Shown: positions 46,401-57,138 of the stretch, in pieces | How positions within the stretch are numbered: the first letter of the stretch is position 1 | How the letters are laid out: every line of letters begins with the position of its first letter | Assembly: GCA_003868215.1 (NCBI GenBank) | Contig: QWDQ01000019.1 | Location: 344,011-408,010 of the forward strand | From: Pseudophaeomoniella oleicola | Taxonomy: Eukaryota > Ascomycota > Eurotiomycetes > Phaeomoniellales > Phaeomoniellaceae | Direction of reading: 5' to 3' | Length of the DNA: 64,000 nucleotides | Program-made: the position numbers and the translations under genes | Notes under the pieces: model-generated | The model's database searches: none | What the model was told of the DNA's origin: nothing | What the model saw: the letters and a program-made list of their open reading frames with translations, nothing else

Positions 46401-49089
46401 TGAAGACGTCAATATGCCAAAAGATGCTGATCACTGTCAACTGTGGCCTGGGAAAGATTATTCAAACCCTCGAATTCAAGATTTCTTCGCCTTAAACAAA
46501 CCTTACGAAGAGATGTATGACCGGGAAGAGATCCCTCGGATGCCCTGGCATGATATCTCCATGCAGGTCGTTGGACAGCCGGCGAGAGACTTAACAAGAC
46601 ATTTTGTGCAACGCTGGAACTACATCTTGAGACAGCGGAAACCGACCAGACCAACACCATTCCTCCTACCTCCTCCAGACTTCAATCCGGCCGACTTAGA
46701 AGCTCTTGGGCTTGATGGGACATGCGAGGTGCAGATCCTAAGGTCTTGCGGGCCTTGGTCGATCGGTACCACCGACAAAGTGGAACACAGTATTATGACT
46801 GCATATTGCAAAATGATCGAACAATCGGAACACTTCGTCCACATCGAAAATCAGTTCTTCATCACCAGTTGCTCCACAGATGCAACTCGTGTCGTGAACT
46901 CCATTGGTGATGCTATTGTTGAACGCGTCGTACGAGCTGCTAAGAACAACGAAACATGGCGAGCAGTCATCATCATCCCGCTCATTCCTGGGTTTCAAAA
47001 TACTGTTGCTGAGCCTGGTGGTACAAGTGTCCGATTGATCATGCAATACCAATACCGCAGTGTTTGTCGGGGTGAGTCGTCTATTTTCGGCAGGCTCCGT
47101 GCTCAAGGCATTCACCCAGAAGACTATATTCAGTTCTATAGTCTGAGAAACTGGGGCAAGATTGGGCCAAAGAAGATGTTGGTGACAGAGCAGCTTTACA
47201 TTCACGCTAAATGTATGATTGTCGATGACCGAGTCGCCATCATAGGATCTGCAAATATCAACGAACGTTCAATGCTGGGTAGCCGTGACTCAGAATGTGC
47301 TGCCATCGTGAGAGACACAGACATGATCTGGTCACGAATGAATGGCAAGAAGTACCTAGTCGGCCGCTTCCCGCATACCCTCAGGATAAGGTTAATGCGT
47401 GAGCATCTCGGTCTTGACGTCGACCATTTGATGGAGCAAATGCCACCTTCGAACGAACCTTCCTTTGAACCAGGCGATGACCACGTGAACCCAGCTACAA
47501 CTAGCGGCTCTGGCAGCCCAAAGAAAGGAATTGGCGGTGAGGTTGGTCGTTCCGCTGCGTATTTAGAAGACGGACTTCTAGACCGCGCCGAGAATATCTC
47601 TAGCTTTAACCACGACGTTGACTGGAACCAAGCAGAGAACCCTAACTTGAAAGCAAATCGAAAAGTGACGGAAGACGCTCGAGTGACCAATAATCAGGAA
47701 CATCGAAAAGATGTAGGAGGGACTGGTGCCGATCATATGCAGCAGCTTCAAGAAGCGGGTTTTGGAACGGCCCGGGACTCTGCCGTCATCAAACAAAAGA
47801 AAGAAGTACTGTTGTCGGACATTGCTGCAGAAGGGAAAGGCTCATTAGCCAACCCTAAGAAGGGCAGTTCAACTGATGATCTTGTGGCCAAGCAAATGAA
47901 TAGAGACGTCAACCCTCCGATGCCACCAAGGCCTCCTATTGTTCACATGACAACCGAACAACTTGGACTACCCTTGCTTTCCCAACTCCCAGCTTTGCCT
48001 GAACTTGACGATTCTGATATTGGAGGGCCGAACCCGTCGAGTAATATGAGCGACTCTGAGTTTGCTCATCCTTTGATGTCTGAGCTTCGCCTTCCCAAAG
48101 TTGACGAAAACTGCATGAAAGATCCAATTCTTGATACATTCTTGACTGATACATGGCAAGCCGTTGCTGAGAATAACACCAAGATCTATCGGGCAGTCTT
48201 CCGCTGTATGCCGGACAATGAAGTTCGAGATTGGAAATCGTATAACGAATACGTCAGTTACGATGCACGTTTCAAGGAAATGCAAGGTGCTAGTGGTGAC
48301 TGGAAGCCCAAGAATCCTCAGCAATCCAGCAAAGCATCTCATGCTAAGCAGCAAAACACAGCTTCAGGTCCACCAGGAGCCGCCATTGCAGAAAAGAACC
48401 CAGCGATAGCCTCGGCTGCAGCGGCTGCTGACATCTCACTGACAGCCCAGCAAAGAGCTGGCGATCTCAAGGACAAAATAATGTCTATGGTCGGCGAGAA
48501 TGACACAGAAAGCGGCAACAGCGCCGCCGACAAAGATCGCCTACGTGCGTGGGCTGCAGAAGCAAATCGTGCCCAATTTGAAAGGCAGGAAAGAGAACGA
48601 CTAATATCGAGGACGTCGGAAAGTAGAGGGTCTCAAGAAGAGAAATATGGTCTTCATATGCCTAGCACTGTGCTCGAATCATCCGGAGCTCCAAGGCAGC
48701 GAGGCAACGGAAGTGTCTCTGCCGGTACCACCGACACGGCTACCGAGAGCTCACCTACCCGGGTTGACCCAGTGGAAAATCCCACGTTGAACCCATCACT
48801 TCCCAAACCAACCGAACCGTTTGTTGGCTATTCAGAAGCCTTGAACATGAACTATCACACTCGAACACAGACGCGTCGTCGTCGCGCCACCACCAAATCT
48901 GGCCGTGCACCGGGCACGGAGTTCATGGCCAGTCACGATATCCCGACACCGGAGGAAGCAGAAGGATTGCTGAAGATGGTTCAAGGACATCTGATCATGT
49001 GGCCTTATGATTGGTTGGACAAAGTCGAGGCAGGAGGCAACTGGCTGTTCGCCAAGGATAATTTGACGCCGCTCGAAATTTACATCTGA
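43450..49089 (+). CDS. PLD1: Phospholipase D1 (Spo14-like)
   Basis: A single uninterrupted 5.6-kb exon, 1879 aa. Hydrolyses phosphatidylcholine to phosphatidic acid and choline. It acts on endosomal, Golgi and prospore-type membranes downstream of phosphoinositides. A disordered Ser-rich N-terminus of about 400 residues precedes a PX domain (about 463-665, interrupted by an acidic and Ser/Lys insert). A PH-like domain follows (about 700-810). HKD motif 1 is HEKLCLID (H946, K948, D953) followed by GGIDLCFGRWD. HKD motif 2 is HAKCMIVD (H1252, K1254, D1259) followed by IGSANINERSM. Both active sites are intact. Region IV-type sequences and the C-terminal WLFAKDNLTPLEIYI match fungal PLD1. Confidence 0.97.
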   Translation: MAAASNVRSEASSTTQPAYLNGILEEEQKEYPFPLAVDGDENANKGSAAVLPNGTDAASNAAPATASLGQSTTLSDRALRSETQSAESTPKLSLSHLKPTINKKPASLASSSGAIRPVLEEFSQSGGERSPRLLNETSTPPDRRSVQFSRDTVDNEPADGASKTRPAPLNLEGNEGHASRKNSSLYSKLKALASSPSLTHSRSQSENLENDVADETTTPRSQRNGFAFPMTLEEADTEDDADAESAGEENERGISNRPRRKGQRRRDPLVATTAPSSPRSPFRPAFLTSQSSAGLHGSSNRPLFLPRRATTDSLSRHNREGVSEDEGRARMKSERPWRRSGWTRGQTTSGDRTENEGGATEDYRRPSQLRRLTGFGPPTGENGTPNAWRRHRADRGTSLSAQKWRQIKAQLRLMGQRQRKERTIDHEKSTELLAELMAGSPAVLMFASMFQRDPKGHKKIPVLLEQLKVRVTDSEVDKHGASQSANSGDRPTIFRIELEYGNGVNRMRWVIKRSVLDFYGLHVGYKGHFAKERLRLRATDDKLPKFPYSAFPYLRTWFKLDPFEDEEEDDDEEGLGHETEGGSGTERPGNKKRRKSSHGLIRGKSNSQTATNGSFIGALATAGGAAGAVGSSSVKRETYPERQRKKIEIYLQKMIKFMLFKPDSNRLCRFLEISALGMRLAAEGTYHGKEGNMVIRAGKGVDFRKVLTPADFSKRHSPKWFLVRHSYVVCVDSPEEMHIYDVFLFDSDFTIQSKKPKMRHQSPKEIAKTTQTALKAKHHRLKLQNSERTMKLLAKNEKLLHQFEVSIRQMVEQSQWTRENRFKSFAPVRTNCFAQWLVDGRDHMWVVSRAINQAKDVIYIHDWWLSPELYMRRPPAISQKWRLDRLLKRKAEEGVKIFVIMYRNIESAIPIDSGYTKFSLLDLHPNVFVQRSPNQIRQNTFFWAHHEKLCLIDHTVAFVGGIDLCFGRWDTPQHSVVDDKATGFEDVNMPKDADHCQLWPGKDYSNPRIQDFFALNKPYEEMYDREEIPRMPWHDISMQVVGQPARDLTRHFVQRWNYILRQRKPTRPTPFLLPPPDFNPADLEALGLDGTCEVQILRSCGPWSIGTTDKVEHSIMTAYCKMIEQSEHFVHIENQFFITSCSTDATRVVNSIGDAIVERVVRAAKNNETWRAVIIIPLIPGFQNTVAEPGGTSVRLIMQYQYRSVCRGESSIFGRLRAQGIHPEDYIQFYSLRNWGKIGPKKMLVTEQLYIHAKCMIVDDRVAIIGSANINERSMLGSRDSECAAIVRDTDMIWSRMNGKKYLVGRFPHTLRIRLMREHLGLDVDHLMEQMPPSNEPSFEPGDDHVNPATTSGSGSPKKGIGGEVGRSAAYLEDGLLDRAENISSFNHDVDWNQAENPNLKANRKVTEDARVTNNQEHRKDVGGTGADHMQQLQEAGFGTARDSAVIKQKKEVLLSDIAAEGKGSLANPKKGSSTDDLVAKQMNRDVNPPMPPRPPIVHMTTEQLGLPLLSQLPALPELDDSDIGGPNPSSNMSDSEFAHPLMSELRLPKVDENCMKDPILDTFLTDTWQAVAENNTKIYRAVFRCMPDNEVRDWKSYNEYVSYDARFKEMQGASGDWKPKNPQQSSKASHAKQQNTASGPPGAAIAEKNPAIASAAAAADISLTAQQRAGDLKDKIMSMVGENDTESGNSAADKDRLRAWAAEANRAQFERQERERLISRTSESRGSQEEKYGLHMPSTVLESSGAPRQRGNGSVSAGTTDTATESSPTRVDPVENPTLNPSLPKPTEPFVGYSEALNMNYHTRTQTRRRRATTKSGRAPGTEFMASHDIPTPEEAEGLLKMVQGHLIMWPYDWLDKVEAGGNWLFAKDNLTPLEIYI

Positions 49090-49758
49090 GAAAGGAGAGG
49101 GAGAGAGAGAGAATGTAACAAAGGAGACAAGGGATTAATAGGTTGGCTGGCTGGGATGAGGATCAGGATGGACGGGGATGTCTTACATGTTACCAACAAC
49201 AACAACGAGAATTGCTACATTACACACAGAGACACCAGGCAGACAAAAACACACACATATTGACTCTTACTTCAAGGACTCAGAGAGAGAGAGAGAGAGA
49301 GGACTGCAGGTCTACTACTTTCATCATCAGATATTTGTACTTGTGTATTGAAACAGAAGAACTCCTAATTCTTATTACTATTGTGAAAACTCTTCTTTCT
49401 TGATATTTGAAATCTGGTCAGGGATATATTTTTCTATTTCTCGATCTAATAAGTTTCTAATGTGAAAATAAGATTAATTACCTAGACTAGGTAGATAGAT
49501 AGGTATCTTATATATATATTGCATTGGTCGATGCCGGCCGGAGTTTTATCTCCCTTTTGTTCTGTTTTCCTTGCACGACTTTCTCTTCTGTTCTCTTTTT
49601 CTTTTTCTTCTCTTCTCTATTATCTATCTGTGAAGGGAATATACAGTCTATTCCGCTAGCTATGCAGTAGCGGGGGCGCCTGTCTCCCTCTGATGATAAT
49701 TACATTAAATGGCGGAAACCGGGCGAGAGCCCATCGGGTTTGATGGCGACGAGAGATT
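49090..49758. other. Convergent 3' spacer with GA repeats
   Basis: 669 bp between the PLD1 and CorA-like stops. Contains GA dinucleotide tracts near 49099-49112 and 49282-49302, a TTACCTAGACTAGG motif copy near 49479 and pyrimidine runs. No gene. Confidence 0.55.
49282..49302. repeat. GA dinucleotide microsatellite
   Basis: About ten AG units in the presumed 3' UTR of PLD1. Directly visible. Confidence 0.9.
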
Positions 49759-52719
49759 TCATCTTTTGTGGTTGGGGGGTATGTTCTCGTCGTCGTATTT
49801 TTCTGTTTCCTGTTCGTTTCGATATTGTTGTTGTTGTTGCTGCTGCTGCTGCTCTTGCTCTAGTGCAAAGTCTCTGGTTGATGTGATTTCTTGATCGCGC
49901 TCGGTTGATTGCGTGTGGGTGATGGAATGGTCGTCGCTGTTGGGACTGCCGTCAGTGCTCGTGGATTCGGCTGTGCCGTGGTTGTCTCCCTGTTTTACGG
50001 TTGCATTACCGATATCACCACCATCCCTCATATTAGCGCTGCCCCAGACATCACCCCTGAATTTGATCCCTTGGGTTTCGGTCGGAGAAAGAGAACTGGC
50101 TAATTGTGGATTGAGTCCACTTTCAACAGTCTCCTCGGCTTTCCTCCACCGTCGACGGCTCGGGTGGACTCGTCCGCTTCCTGAACCTTCGAAGGTAGAT
50201 GGTTGAAACACGGTATCCGCAGACCCCGCAATCGAGACTATTGTCATTTTTCGACGCGAAGGTTTACGCCGGCGAGAAGCGGAAGTGTTGTTTTGATCGA
50301 CTGCGTCGTGATCCTCGCCGATGTCGGAGTTCGAGTCGATACCCGGTTTGGGGGGTGGAGGCCGGGTTATGTAGAGGTCGAGAACCGTAAGAGGGTGAAG
50401 AGGGTCGAGCGGTGAGACGGGAAGGAGGAGAATATAGTATATGAGAACAAGAGTGAGAGAAATAGGGAGGAGGAGGAGCCGGACGAGGCCAGAAAGGCTG
50501 GTCAAAAGCGTGGTGAGAACCGCACGGTGAGGTGTTAACCGAGAAAGTTGGGCGACGCGGACCGCGCGAACACGGGCTGCACGAGATTTTGGGGTAATAG
50601 GAGCGAAGCTGACGATGGAGCTCGAGGCAGACTGGACAGGTCGGATCACATTTGATTTCGTAGGAGGTGAATGGTCTGTAGCCAGTTCCAGGTGGGAAAG
50701 CTCCTTTGTGGCGGCGTCAAAACAATTGCCTTTTTGCAATCGTCCCGGGTGAGAGAAGTGAGACATCAAATTTGGGAATGCTCTAAGACAAGAGAAGAAC
50801 CAGTTGACCTCTTGAACAGGAAGGTGAATTATGACGGCTTCTATGCCATACAGGACGTATGACCATCTTGTACTGTGCCGGTCTCGAGGTTTGATTGGCG
50901 CCTGATTCGTAATTTTGTCGTAGTGCAGTGCCCGTGCTGTATCGGACCAAGTGCGTCTGCCGCGCATACTGCGACGTAGGTGCAATGTCGCACGGGCTGT
51001 CACTACATCCCAAAAGTCTATGAGATTCTGGAGGTTGAACACCAGCAAAGCTGTGAAAACGAAGATTGTCGGAACAGTGATGATGAAAACTTTTATGGGC
51101 AGCGTCGGCAGGACGACTTGCATCCCAAAGATGCTCGTGCAGAATGAGAGGGGTAGGAACAGAAGTGTGATGTATGTGAGAAGGCGAATGTTGTCGCCTT
51201 GTCGGACAGTAGTACGCGAGTCGAACAAGGCACTGGCGCCGAAGAGGCCTTCTCGTAGATTGCGGACTTCTTGAGATTTCTCACGGACATGAATGAGTTT
51301 GGCGCGGAGTTTGTCAATGCCGACATCAATGGATGCCACCGTGAAGTCCCAGGTCTCCTCAGACATACGACCGTCGTTGAGCTTGTACAAGGCATCTTTT
51401 CGAAACTCGAGCCAGGTACCAATAGTTTGCTCCAACCGTTCATCAAACATCTTGTACGCTTGTAAAGCCCAAAAATACGTTTTTGACTTTGAGAATTGCG
51501 GGTCGTCCGATAGAAGATCTGGATCTTGTTTGGAAAAAATAATATCTGAAGGGCTGACGATCTGATTATCGACTGCTTCAATGGCGCTTTGCCATCGGAA
51601 CCGGACATGGTGTAGAGCCATCAATATCCAACTTAGGAACATACCACAAGGTGTCCATCGAGTCCTGTCGGGATTGATGAACAAGGAAGCGTGGCCTGTG
51701 CCCTTGATGTATGGTCCTCGAAAATATCTTTCAGCCAGCTGGTATATTGTGAACACATCAGCACCCTGTCCCATCAGTAGAATCGATAATTGCTCCTCAT
51801 AAATCCATTGGCTTGATTCATTGAGCTGCGGACCAAATGCTGAGGAACGACGGATATTTCTAAAATCCCTAGCAGCGAGCCCGAGTTCCATGGTCCCTTT
51901 TGGAACAAAATAGAAGGCGAAGTGATATTCGAAGACAAATGCATTGGTCTTAGTTCCCGCTGTTGATTTCATTCCGAACAACGTTGCGTGGGCGTAATTG
52001 CAAAAGCTTAGATACCGCTCCAGGAACGGTGCTGTACTGGATAGGTTGATCCGTGGCGTTGCCCCGAGCATCATCGCTGCAACCATGGGAGAAAGATCAA
52101 GGACTCTCATGTTTCTGGAAAGAGCGAAGAGAACCAGATCGGCATCAGAGCTGTCACCCAAAGATGCATCGGAATATGTGCTCCTCCTGGATTCTGTCCT
52201 GGTACTGATCGAGTGCCATAGGGATTCCTGATCCAGGATTCCCTTTTTGGACTCCCATCTACTGACCTTGCCGCGATCATTGGAGTCCTCACAGATGACT
52301 TGGCTCCTTGAGGTAGTATCCTGGGCTGCTTCTTGGAGAAAAGACGAGAGACGAGGATATGATAACTTGTACTGCCACCGATTCCAAGGTTGCCTGGGTG
52401 ATAACACCTGTTCGAGAGTAAGACCTTTCTTCCAAGCAAAATCCTTCAAGAGGCCATCGGCATCAGTGTTGACCCTGTAGTTGAGAATTTGTTCCTGCCA
52501 GATCTCACGGTAGGAAATCTCATTAGACGTAGCATGTAGCGGCAGGTGCGGCAGGAGACCTGACGCTGGCAATGCTGTCCGGATAGTTGAGACATCATCG
52601 ACGAGGTTCTGCAAAAGTCGGGACTGGTCCTCTACTTTCTTCAACAGTTGGTCAACATCGGCGGGCGTGGTGCGTGTGCGTGAGCTTGACATCTCCGCAT
52701 TAGCTTCCGAATTTGCCAT
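49759..52719 (-). CDS. CorA-like membrane protein (Mg2+ transporter family)
   Basis: Single exon, 986 aa. The N-terminal coiled-coil-like segment (about 20-50) and a long cytosolic domain lead to the CorA-type stalk helix and two adjacent spans at about 510-562. The first span ends SIFGMQ, where canonical CorA/Alr channels have G-M-N. A third and perhaps fourth hydrophobic stretch (GLVRLLLLPISLTLVLIYYILLLP at about 735-760) is not typical of CorA. The C-terminus is disordered with a polyglutamine run (coded near 49819-49860). It resembles the large CorA-like proteins expanded in filamentous fungi, of unknown transport activity. With Gln in the selectivity motif, Mg2+ transport should not be assumed. 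Confidence 0.78.
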   Translation of the reverse strand: MANSEANAEMSSSRTRTTPADVDQLLKKVEDQSRLLQNLVDDVSTIRTALPASGLLPHLPLHATSNEISYREIWQEQILNYRVNTDADGLLKDFAWKKGLTLEQVLSPRQPWNRWQYKLSYPRLSSFLQEAAQDTTSRSQVICEDSNDRGKVSRWESKKGILDQESLWHSISTRTESRRSTYSDASLGDSSDADLVLFALSRNMRVLDLSPMVAAMMLGATPRINLSSTAPFLERYLSFCNYAHATLFGMKSTAGTKTNAFVFEYHFAFYFVPKGTMELGLAARDFRNIRRSSAFGPQLNESSQWIYEEQLSILLMGQGADVFTIYQLAERYFRGPYIKGTGHASLFINPDRTRWTPCGMFLSWILMALHHVRFRWQSAIEAVDNQIVSPSDIIFSKQDPDLLSDDPQFSKSKTYFWALQAYKMFDERLEQTIGTWLEFRKDALYKLNDGRMSEETWDFTVASIDVGIDKLRAKLIHVREKSQEVRNLREGLFGASALFDSRTTVRQGDNIRLLTYITLLFLPLSFCTSIFGMQVVLPTLPIKVFIITVPTIFVFTALLVFNLQNLIDFWDVVTARATLHLRRSMRGRRTWSDTARALHYDKITNQAPIKPRDRHSTRWSYVLYGIEAVIIHLPVQEVNWFFSCLRAFPNLMSHFSHPGRLQKGNCFDAATKELSHLELATDHSPPTKSNVIRPVQSASSSIVSFAPITPKSRAARVRAVRVAQLSRLTPHRAVLTTLLTSLSGLVRLLLLPISLTLVLIYYILLLPVSPLDPLHPLTVLDLYITRPPPPKPGIDSNSDIGEDHDAVDQNNTSASRRRKPSRRKMTIVSIAGSADTVFQPSTFEGSGSGRVHPSRRRWRKAEETVESGLNPQLASSLSPTETQGIKFRGDVWGSANMRDGGDIGNATVKQGDNHGTAESTSTDGSPNSDDHSITHTQSTERDQEITSTRDFALEQEQQQQQQQQQYRNEQETEKYDDENIPPNHKR

Positions 52720-53259
52720 CCCTTGTTCCCTTGTTCAGCCGAAGCACACCCGACATTCGAATTTCTTCAACAGAGTGTCCTTCCTCATGATCAACTCCTG
52801 CTTCCCAAGAATAGTGAAGGAACTTGAGTGTTGATGTTCAACGAAGAAGATGTCAGATCATTTAATTCATATCTCCGGTGCTGGTGGCTGAGATCGTCGG
52901 ATTATCAGAGTTGGTTTGACAGATTGCCGGATCCGGATCGCAGATCGACCATGTGGGCCTCCTTGATTCCTGAACCAAACACGACGCTCATGCGAGATGT
53001 GCAGAGTAACATACTAAGGGAGGTAGGCTTCAATGACAAGCGTCTTCGGAACGACGAGGATTTCAAGACCATCCCTATTAAGTGTCGGTTCCTATCACCG
53101 AGCTCCAACATGCATCTCTGGGCAGAGTCGTCAATAGAAGGGCCCTAACTTAACCAACCTACTTTCTCAAGAGCATGAAGACAGTAATATATTACCGAGA
53201 CGAGACTGCTTGTGAAGGGGTAGTTGTTTTCTATTTAGTGCTTGCACGAAACCCTCGAT
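52720..53259. other. Intergenic with one 106-codon plus-strand frame
   Basis: 540 bp between the tandem minus-strand genes SLY1 and CorA-like. A 106-codon frame at 52828-53148 on the plus strand has no recognised domain (see findings). It overlaps where the CorA-like gene's promoter should be. Confidence 0.45.
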
Positions 53260-55485
53260 CTAGTCTTCTTGACCTAACTTCACTAAACACTCGTTCACGA
53301 AATCCTCCGCATTGATAATCTCTGTGCTTCCATACACGACTCTTCTGGTTCTTCCACCAGGGGCGCCGCTTCCTTGTACGCCCGCTCCTCCGCCGCTCGT
53401 CCTCTTGACCCACTCCAGTAGATTGCCATATTCGTCCATGCTACCTCCGCCTACAGTGAAGACGATCGCCTCGTTGAAGCCTTGCCGCCTTTGACCGAAT
53501 GAAGCATTTGCGCCTGATCCAGCACCTCCAATACCGCCTGGCATGGTGCCACCGCGGCCCGAAGGCACACCCGGACCACCCGTTGTGCCCCGAGCGTGTG
53601 CATTTCGAGGATCGAAATAGAGGTAATTCTCTGTCTTTGCGATTGCCGAAGAGCTTGCAGCACTCGGATCCATGATAGACTCCACGATCTTGGTCAAGGT
53701 GAGATCCCGATTTGCAGGTAGGAAATTCTTAACCCCACTGATCAAAGAGTCGAGATTTACGTTAACAGAGCCAAATGTCGATGAGAAATTCTTCGACAAA
53801 GAGGATAAACCTCCGAACAACGGCTTTTCGCTCTGTTGTGGCTGTTGTGATGAAGTGGTGCTTAATAGAGTCATCCCTTTGAGAGCTTTCATTCGTCGAA
53901 TGAAATTTACCGCTGTGAGATACTGACCACAGCCAGCTGTAGTGAGAGCTTCCTCCAAGCGAGTCATCTCGGCTTTTGACTGCTCCGCCTCGGTGGATAG
54001 GTACCATATTATGAACAAGCGTAGCTTGTCCAAAGGCTCTGTACCAGTAGCATCGGAGACCAGAAGCTCAATGATCTGAGATCTTGTCTGCTTCGTGATC
54101 GACTCCTCCAGTTGGAAAAACATATCCAATTGTCGATCCTTGATACCCTTCAATAGTGCAGTTGCAATGTTCATGTGCATGTCTAAAATGGCTTTTCGCT
54201 CGCGCAGCTCAGGGAGGAGCGTGATTGCCGCCTTGAGATGTGCTGCTGAGGTTGAACTGTCATTGAGATCCTCGATGCTATTGACACCAGTCTTCTTAGT
54301 GACGTCATCAGCATCGACTTTATATCTCGTTAGTTCTGAGTCAATATCCTCAGCAACTTGTGGGAAAGGGCTGCTCGCGTTGCGCACCCAGAAGAAGTCA
54401 TTTGAGTTCAGGTCGTAGGCCCGAGACTTCGCATTTGAATTCGTCCCGTCATCATCAACAGGAACTGTTATTCGGTTCAAATGCATTTTCAAAACATCAT
54501 GGACCAGTGACTGGTACGTCCAGGAATGTGAGAGCATTGGAATTAGATCCACATCTCTGTCCACGATTATGAGGACAGGTCGTGAGGCGGGCACGTAGGT
54601 GTTGGCTTGTTTCTGCGCAGCTCCCGAGAAAAGATTGTCCTTCGAATTCAAAATGTGGTCTCTCAACTTCCTGTCAAGCTTTGTCGCAATATCCCTGGCT
54701 TCACCCTTGTCGGGACACCGTATTATGGGCATCGAGCCCATCGTAACACAAACGCTAAAAAGTCCACTGACGATTTTGTCGATTTCGTTGTCTACCTCTT
54801 CATCAGAGGCTTTGGAGCTGTGTAGCTTCCAGTATGTCTCTTTCCCTAGTCCCAGACTGAAGAGATCCGGCTCTGCAACGATAAAGTTCAAATATTGGTC
54901 AAAAACCTGTCCTATATGTTCAGCCGTGTTTGTAGCCACTATCTGGGCACCAAAATCTTCGAGAAGCTGCCTAGGTGCAGAGGAGAGGAAATTGACGTAT
55001 GCCGGCGTATAGAGTCCGCGAGCAAGATCGGAGGTAATAAGTTGGGTGTTGACACTCGTGGGTTCCACGAGATACAGGACAGGGACATCAGGTATAGGAT
55101 ATCGCGGAGAATTGATGTTTCTGAGAAAGGAATTGTAAGCATACGAACCACTCTTTTGGTACTCGTGTCCTCTTACAGGTGAATGGTCACTCCACGGGCG
55201 CGAAGGTCGTTGACTCTCAGCACGCTGCTGATGACATCGCGCCCCATGTTATCAAAGACCAGGACTTTCCATATAGGCTCCCCTGCTTCGTTGATTATCG
55301 CTGTTGGATGTGGAGCTCCTCCATTCTGCGCGCCATCGTGGGATGCCTCCTGCGACGGATCACGATTGAGGTTCAGTACCCGTTCAATTGAAGCTGTCGC
55401 GATCAGTTCAATGCTCAATAAGGAATACGCTTCGGGATTGCGCACCAATCTGCCGGTCCCTCAGGGACAGAGGCTTCGAGGCCAT
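53260..55485 (-). CDS. SLY1: SLY1, Sec1/Munc18-family protein
   Basis: Three exons: 55485-55446, 55393-55177 and 55120-53260 (705 aa). The introns are 52 and 56 nt. It binds the syntaxin Sed5 and promotes SNARE assembly in ER-Golgi traffic. The N-terminus MASKPLSLRDRQIASIERVLNL is rebuilt by the first splice. It is followed by PIWKVLVFDNMGRDVIS, then PRYPIPDVPVLYLVEPT, the domain 1 hallmark of Sly1. Domain 2/3 blocks include RPVLIIVDRDVDL, SHSWTYQSLVHDVL and TEPLDKLRLFIIWYL. The C-terminus shows EAIVFTVGGGSMDEYGNL and ends in VYGSTEIINAEDF. A Gly-rich insertion (about 620-650) between the last two blocks is lineage-specific. The protein is complete. Confidence 0.95.
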
Positions 55486-57138
55486 GGTGTGTGGATTGTT
55501 ATAATGCGAGCGGTTGACACATGTCGCAGGTAGATATGTTCGATATTGAGACCAATAAAAGTAGAGTGCTCGTAGAGCTTCAATATGAGCAGTGCAAGAA
55601 CCCGGGTGACTTGTCCAATAGAACAAAAGGCAGACGGCACAGCTGTCTTCTTCCTGGAATCCTTGCTGTTATTGGCTTGTGTGAACAAAATGACGACGAT
55701 AGGTAATCACATACAATATCGCTGTCAGGTACAGACCTTATCCAGGTTTACAGGTACTTAATAGGGACAAAGGCTACAACTATGGTGGACTGTAGGTGGT
55801 AAGTGGTAAGTGTCACGCACTTCTCCATGCCCATTCCCTTTGCGGAGTGGTGAGGCTTGTTCCCCCTCTCTCGCCTTTCTCTTTCTCCCCCGTCAATCCA
55901 TTCATTCATCCAGTCACCTATTACAACCAGGTCAATACCTAAAAATTCAGAGGTTAAATTGGATCACTGCCCTTGACCTGCCTCCTCCTTCTCACAACAT
56001 TTCTTCTTCTTCTTTATTCATCAACCATCTCCCTTCTTTTCCCATCTCACCATGCATCAACTTCATTTTCTGTAACCCATCATCCATCTAAGCGACTAAG
56101 AGCTCCTAATATAAATGCTCATTCTATCGCTGTATGACAGTCTTTTGAAGGGAATTTGCCGCTGATTTGTTTGACTGTGGTGGAAGACGCGTTGCGACGG
56201 AATCGAATCAGAGTCAGAGGCAGAGGCAGAGCAGGAAAAGGTCCCTTTGAACAAACAACCGACTTCTTCACGTTCATTCATCATAGGAACTTGCCACTCA
56301 TACACTCGCATTCACCAACCCACGGCTGGTATCTGCCATCTAACATTACTACTTACTGGCTAAAGCTATTCTATCACGTGCTGTACTCGCAGAGTACATA
56401 CTGCATACTGCAGAATACACCGTCTTAACTACCTTACCCTAGGTAATTTCTGCAGTCCTTGAAGATTGTCAGAAATAATATCTCTTAAGCCGACGTATTG
56501 GATTGCCGTTAAGTGAGTGAAGACAGGCCACACGACTTGACTCTTCGCAAGACAGGTACTGTGCGACTCTTTCTACTCTAGTTAACAAGCCATTATCCTC
56601 CTAAGAGGCACTTTTCTGCTGGTTGAGCCTGCCTGACTCGAATTATCGTTGTTGGCAATTGCTGCAGATTTCTAATCGGGACCGCAGTCCATCTTTCGGA
56701 AATCAATTCTTATCCGCAAAGAAGCAGAAAATCGTATCAACTCATAAGAACCACAAGAGAGCGACTTGATTCACGGACATCTGGGACGTTTTTGATGCAA
56801 CGTTGGCTATTGATGGTTTTGACTGCCAGCTATTATATGTGCGTCTCCCACACCATCACTGCCACTGCCATCTCCCCAGGACTGCGAGAAAAAGTGGTTG
56901 TTGAATGGGTGCCTAAATAATCCTTTACCCAACCAAAGACAGGCCGATCAGGTTGGCTGGTCCTTTACCTAAAGCGCCTAAAGCAAAATTGGGTTGGGGG
57001 CCTTTCTTTGCCTTTGATTTTCCTTGTTCCTTTGGTAATCACGCTAAGGAGGAGGTGCGGCCGCTCACGTGACCATCTGTACTCCCACCTCATCCAATAC
57101 TAAAGAGGAAAGGGAAGGAAAAGGATAGCGAGATCTGT
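55486..57138. other. Divergent promoter region, no gene seen
   Basis: 1.65 kb between SLY1 and the PNUTS-like gene. Pyrimidine-rich from about 55840 to 56090, with a TACCCTAGGTAA motif near 56436. Short frames only. The right half is probably a long 5' leader of the PNUTS-like gene. Confidence 0.45.
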
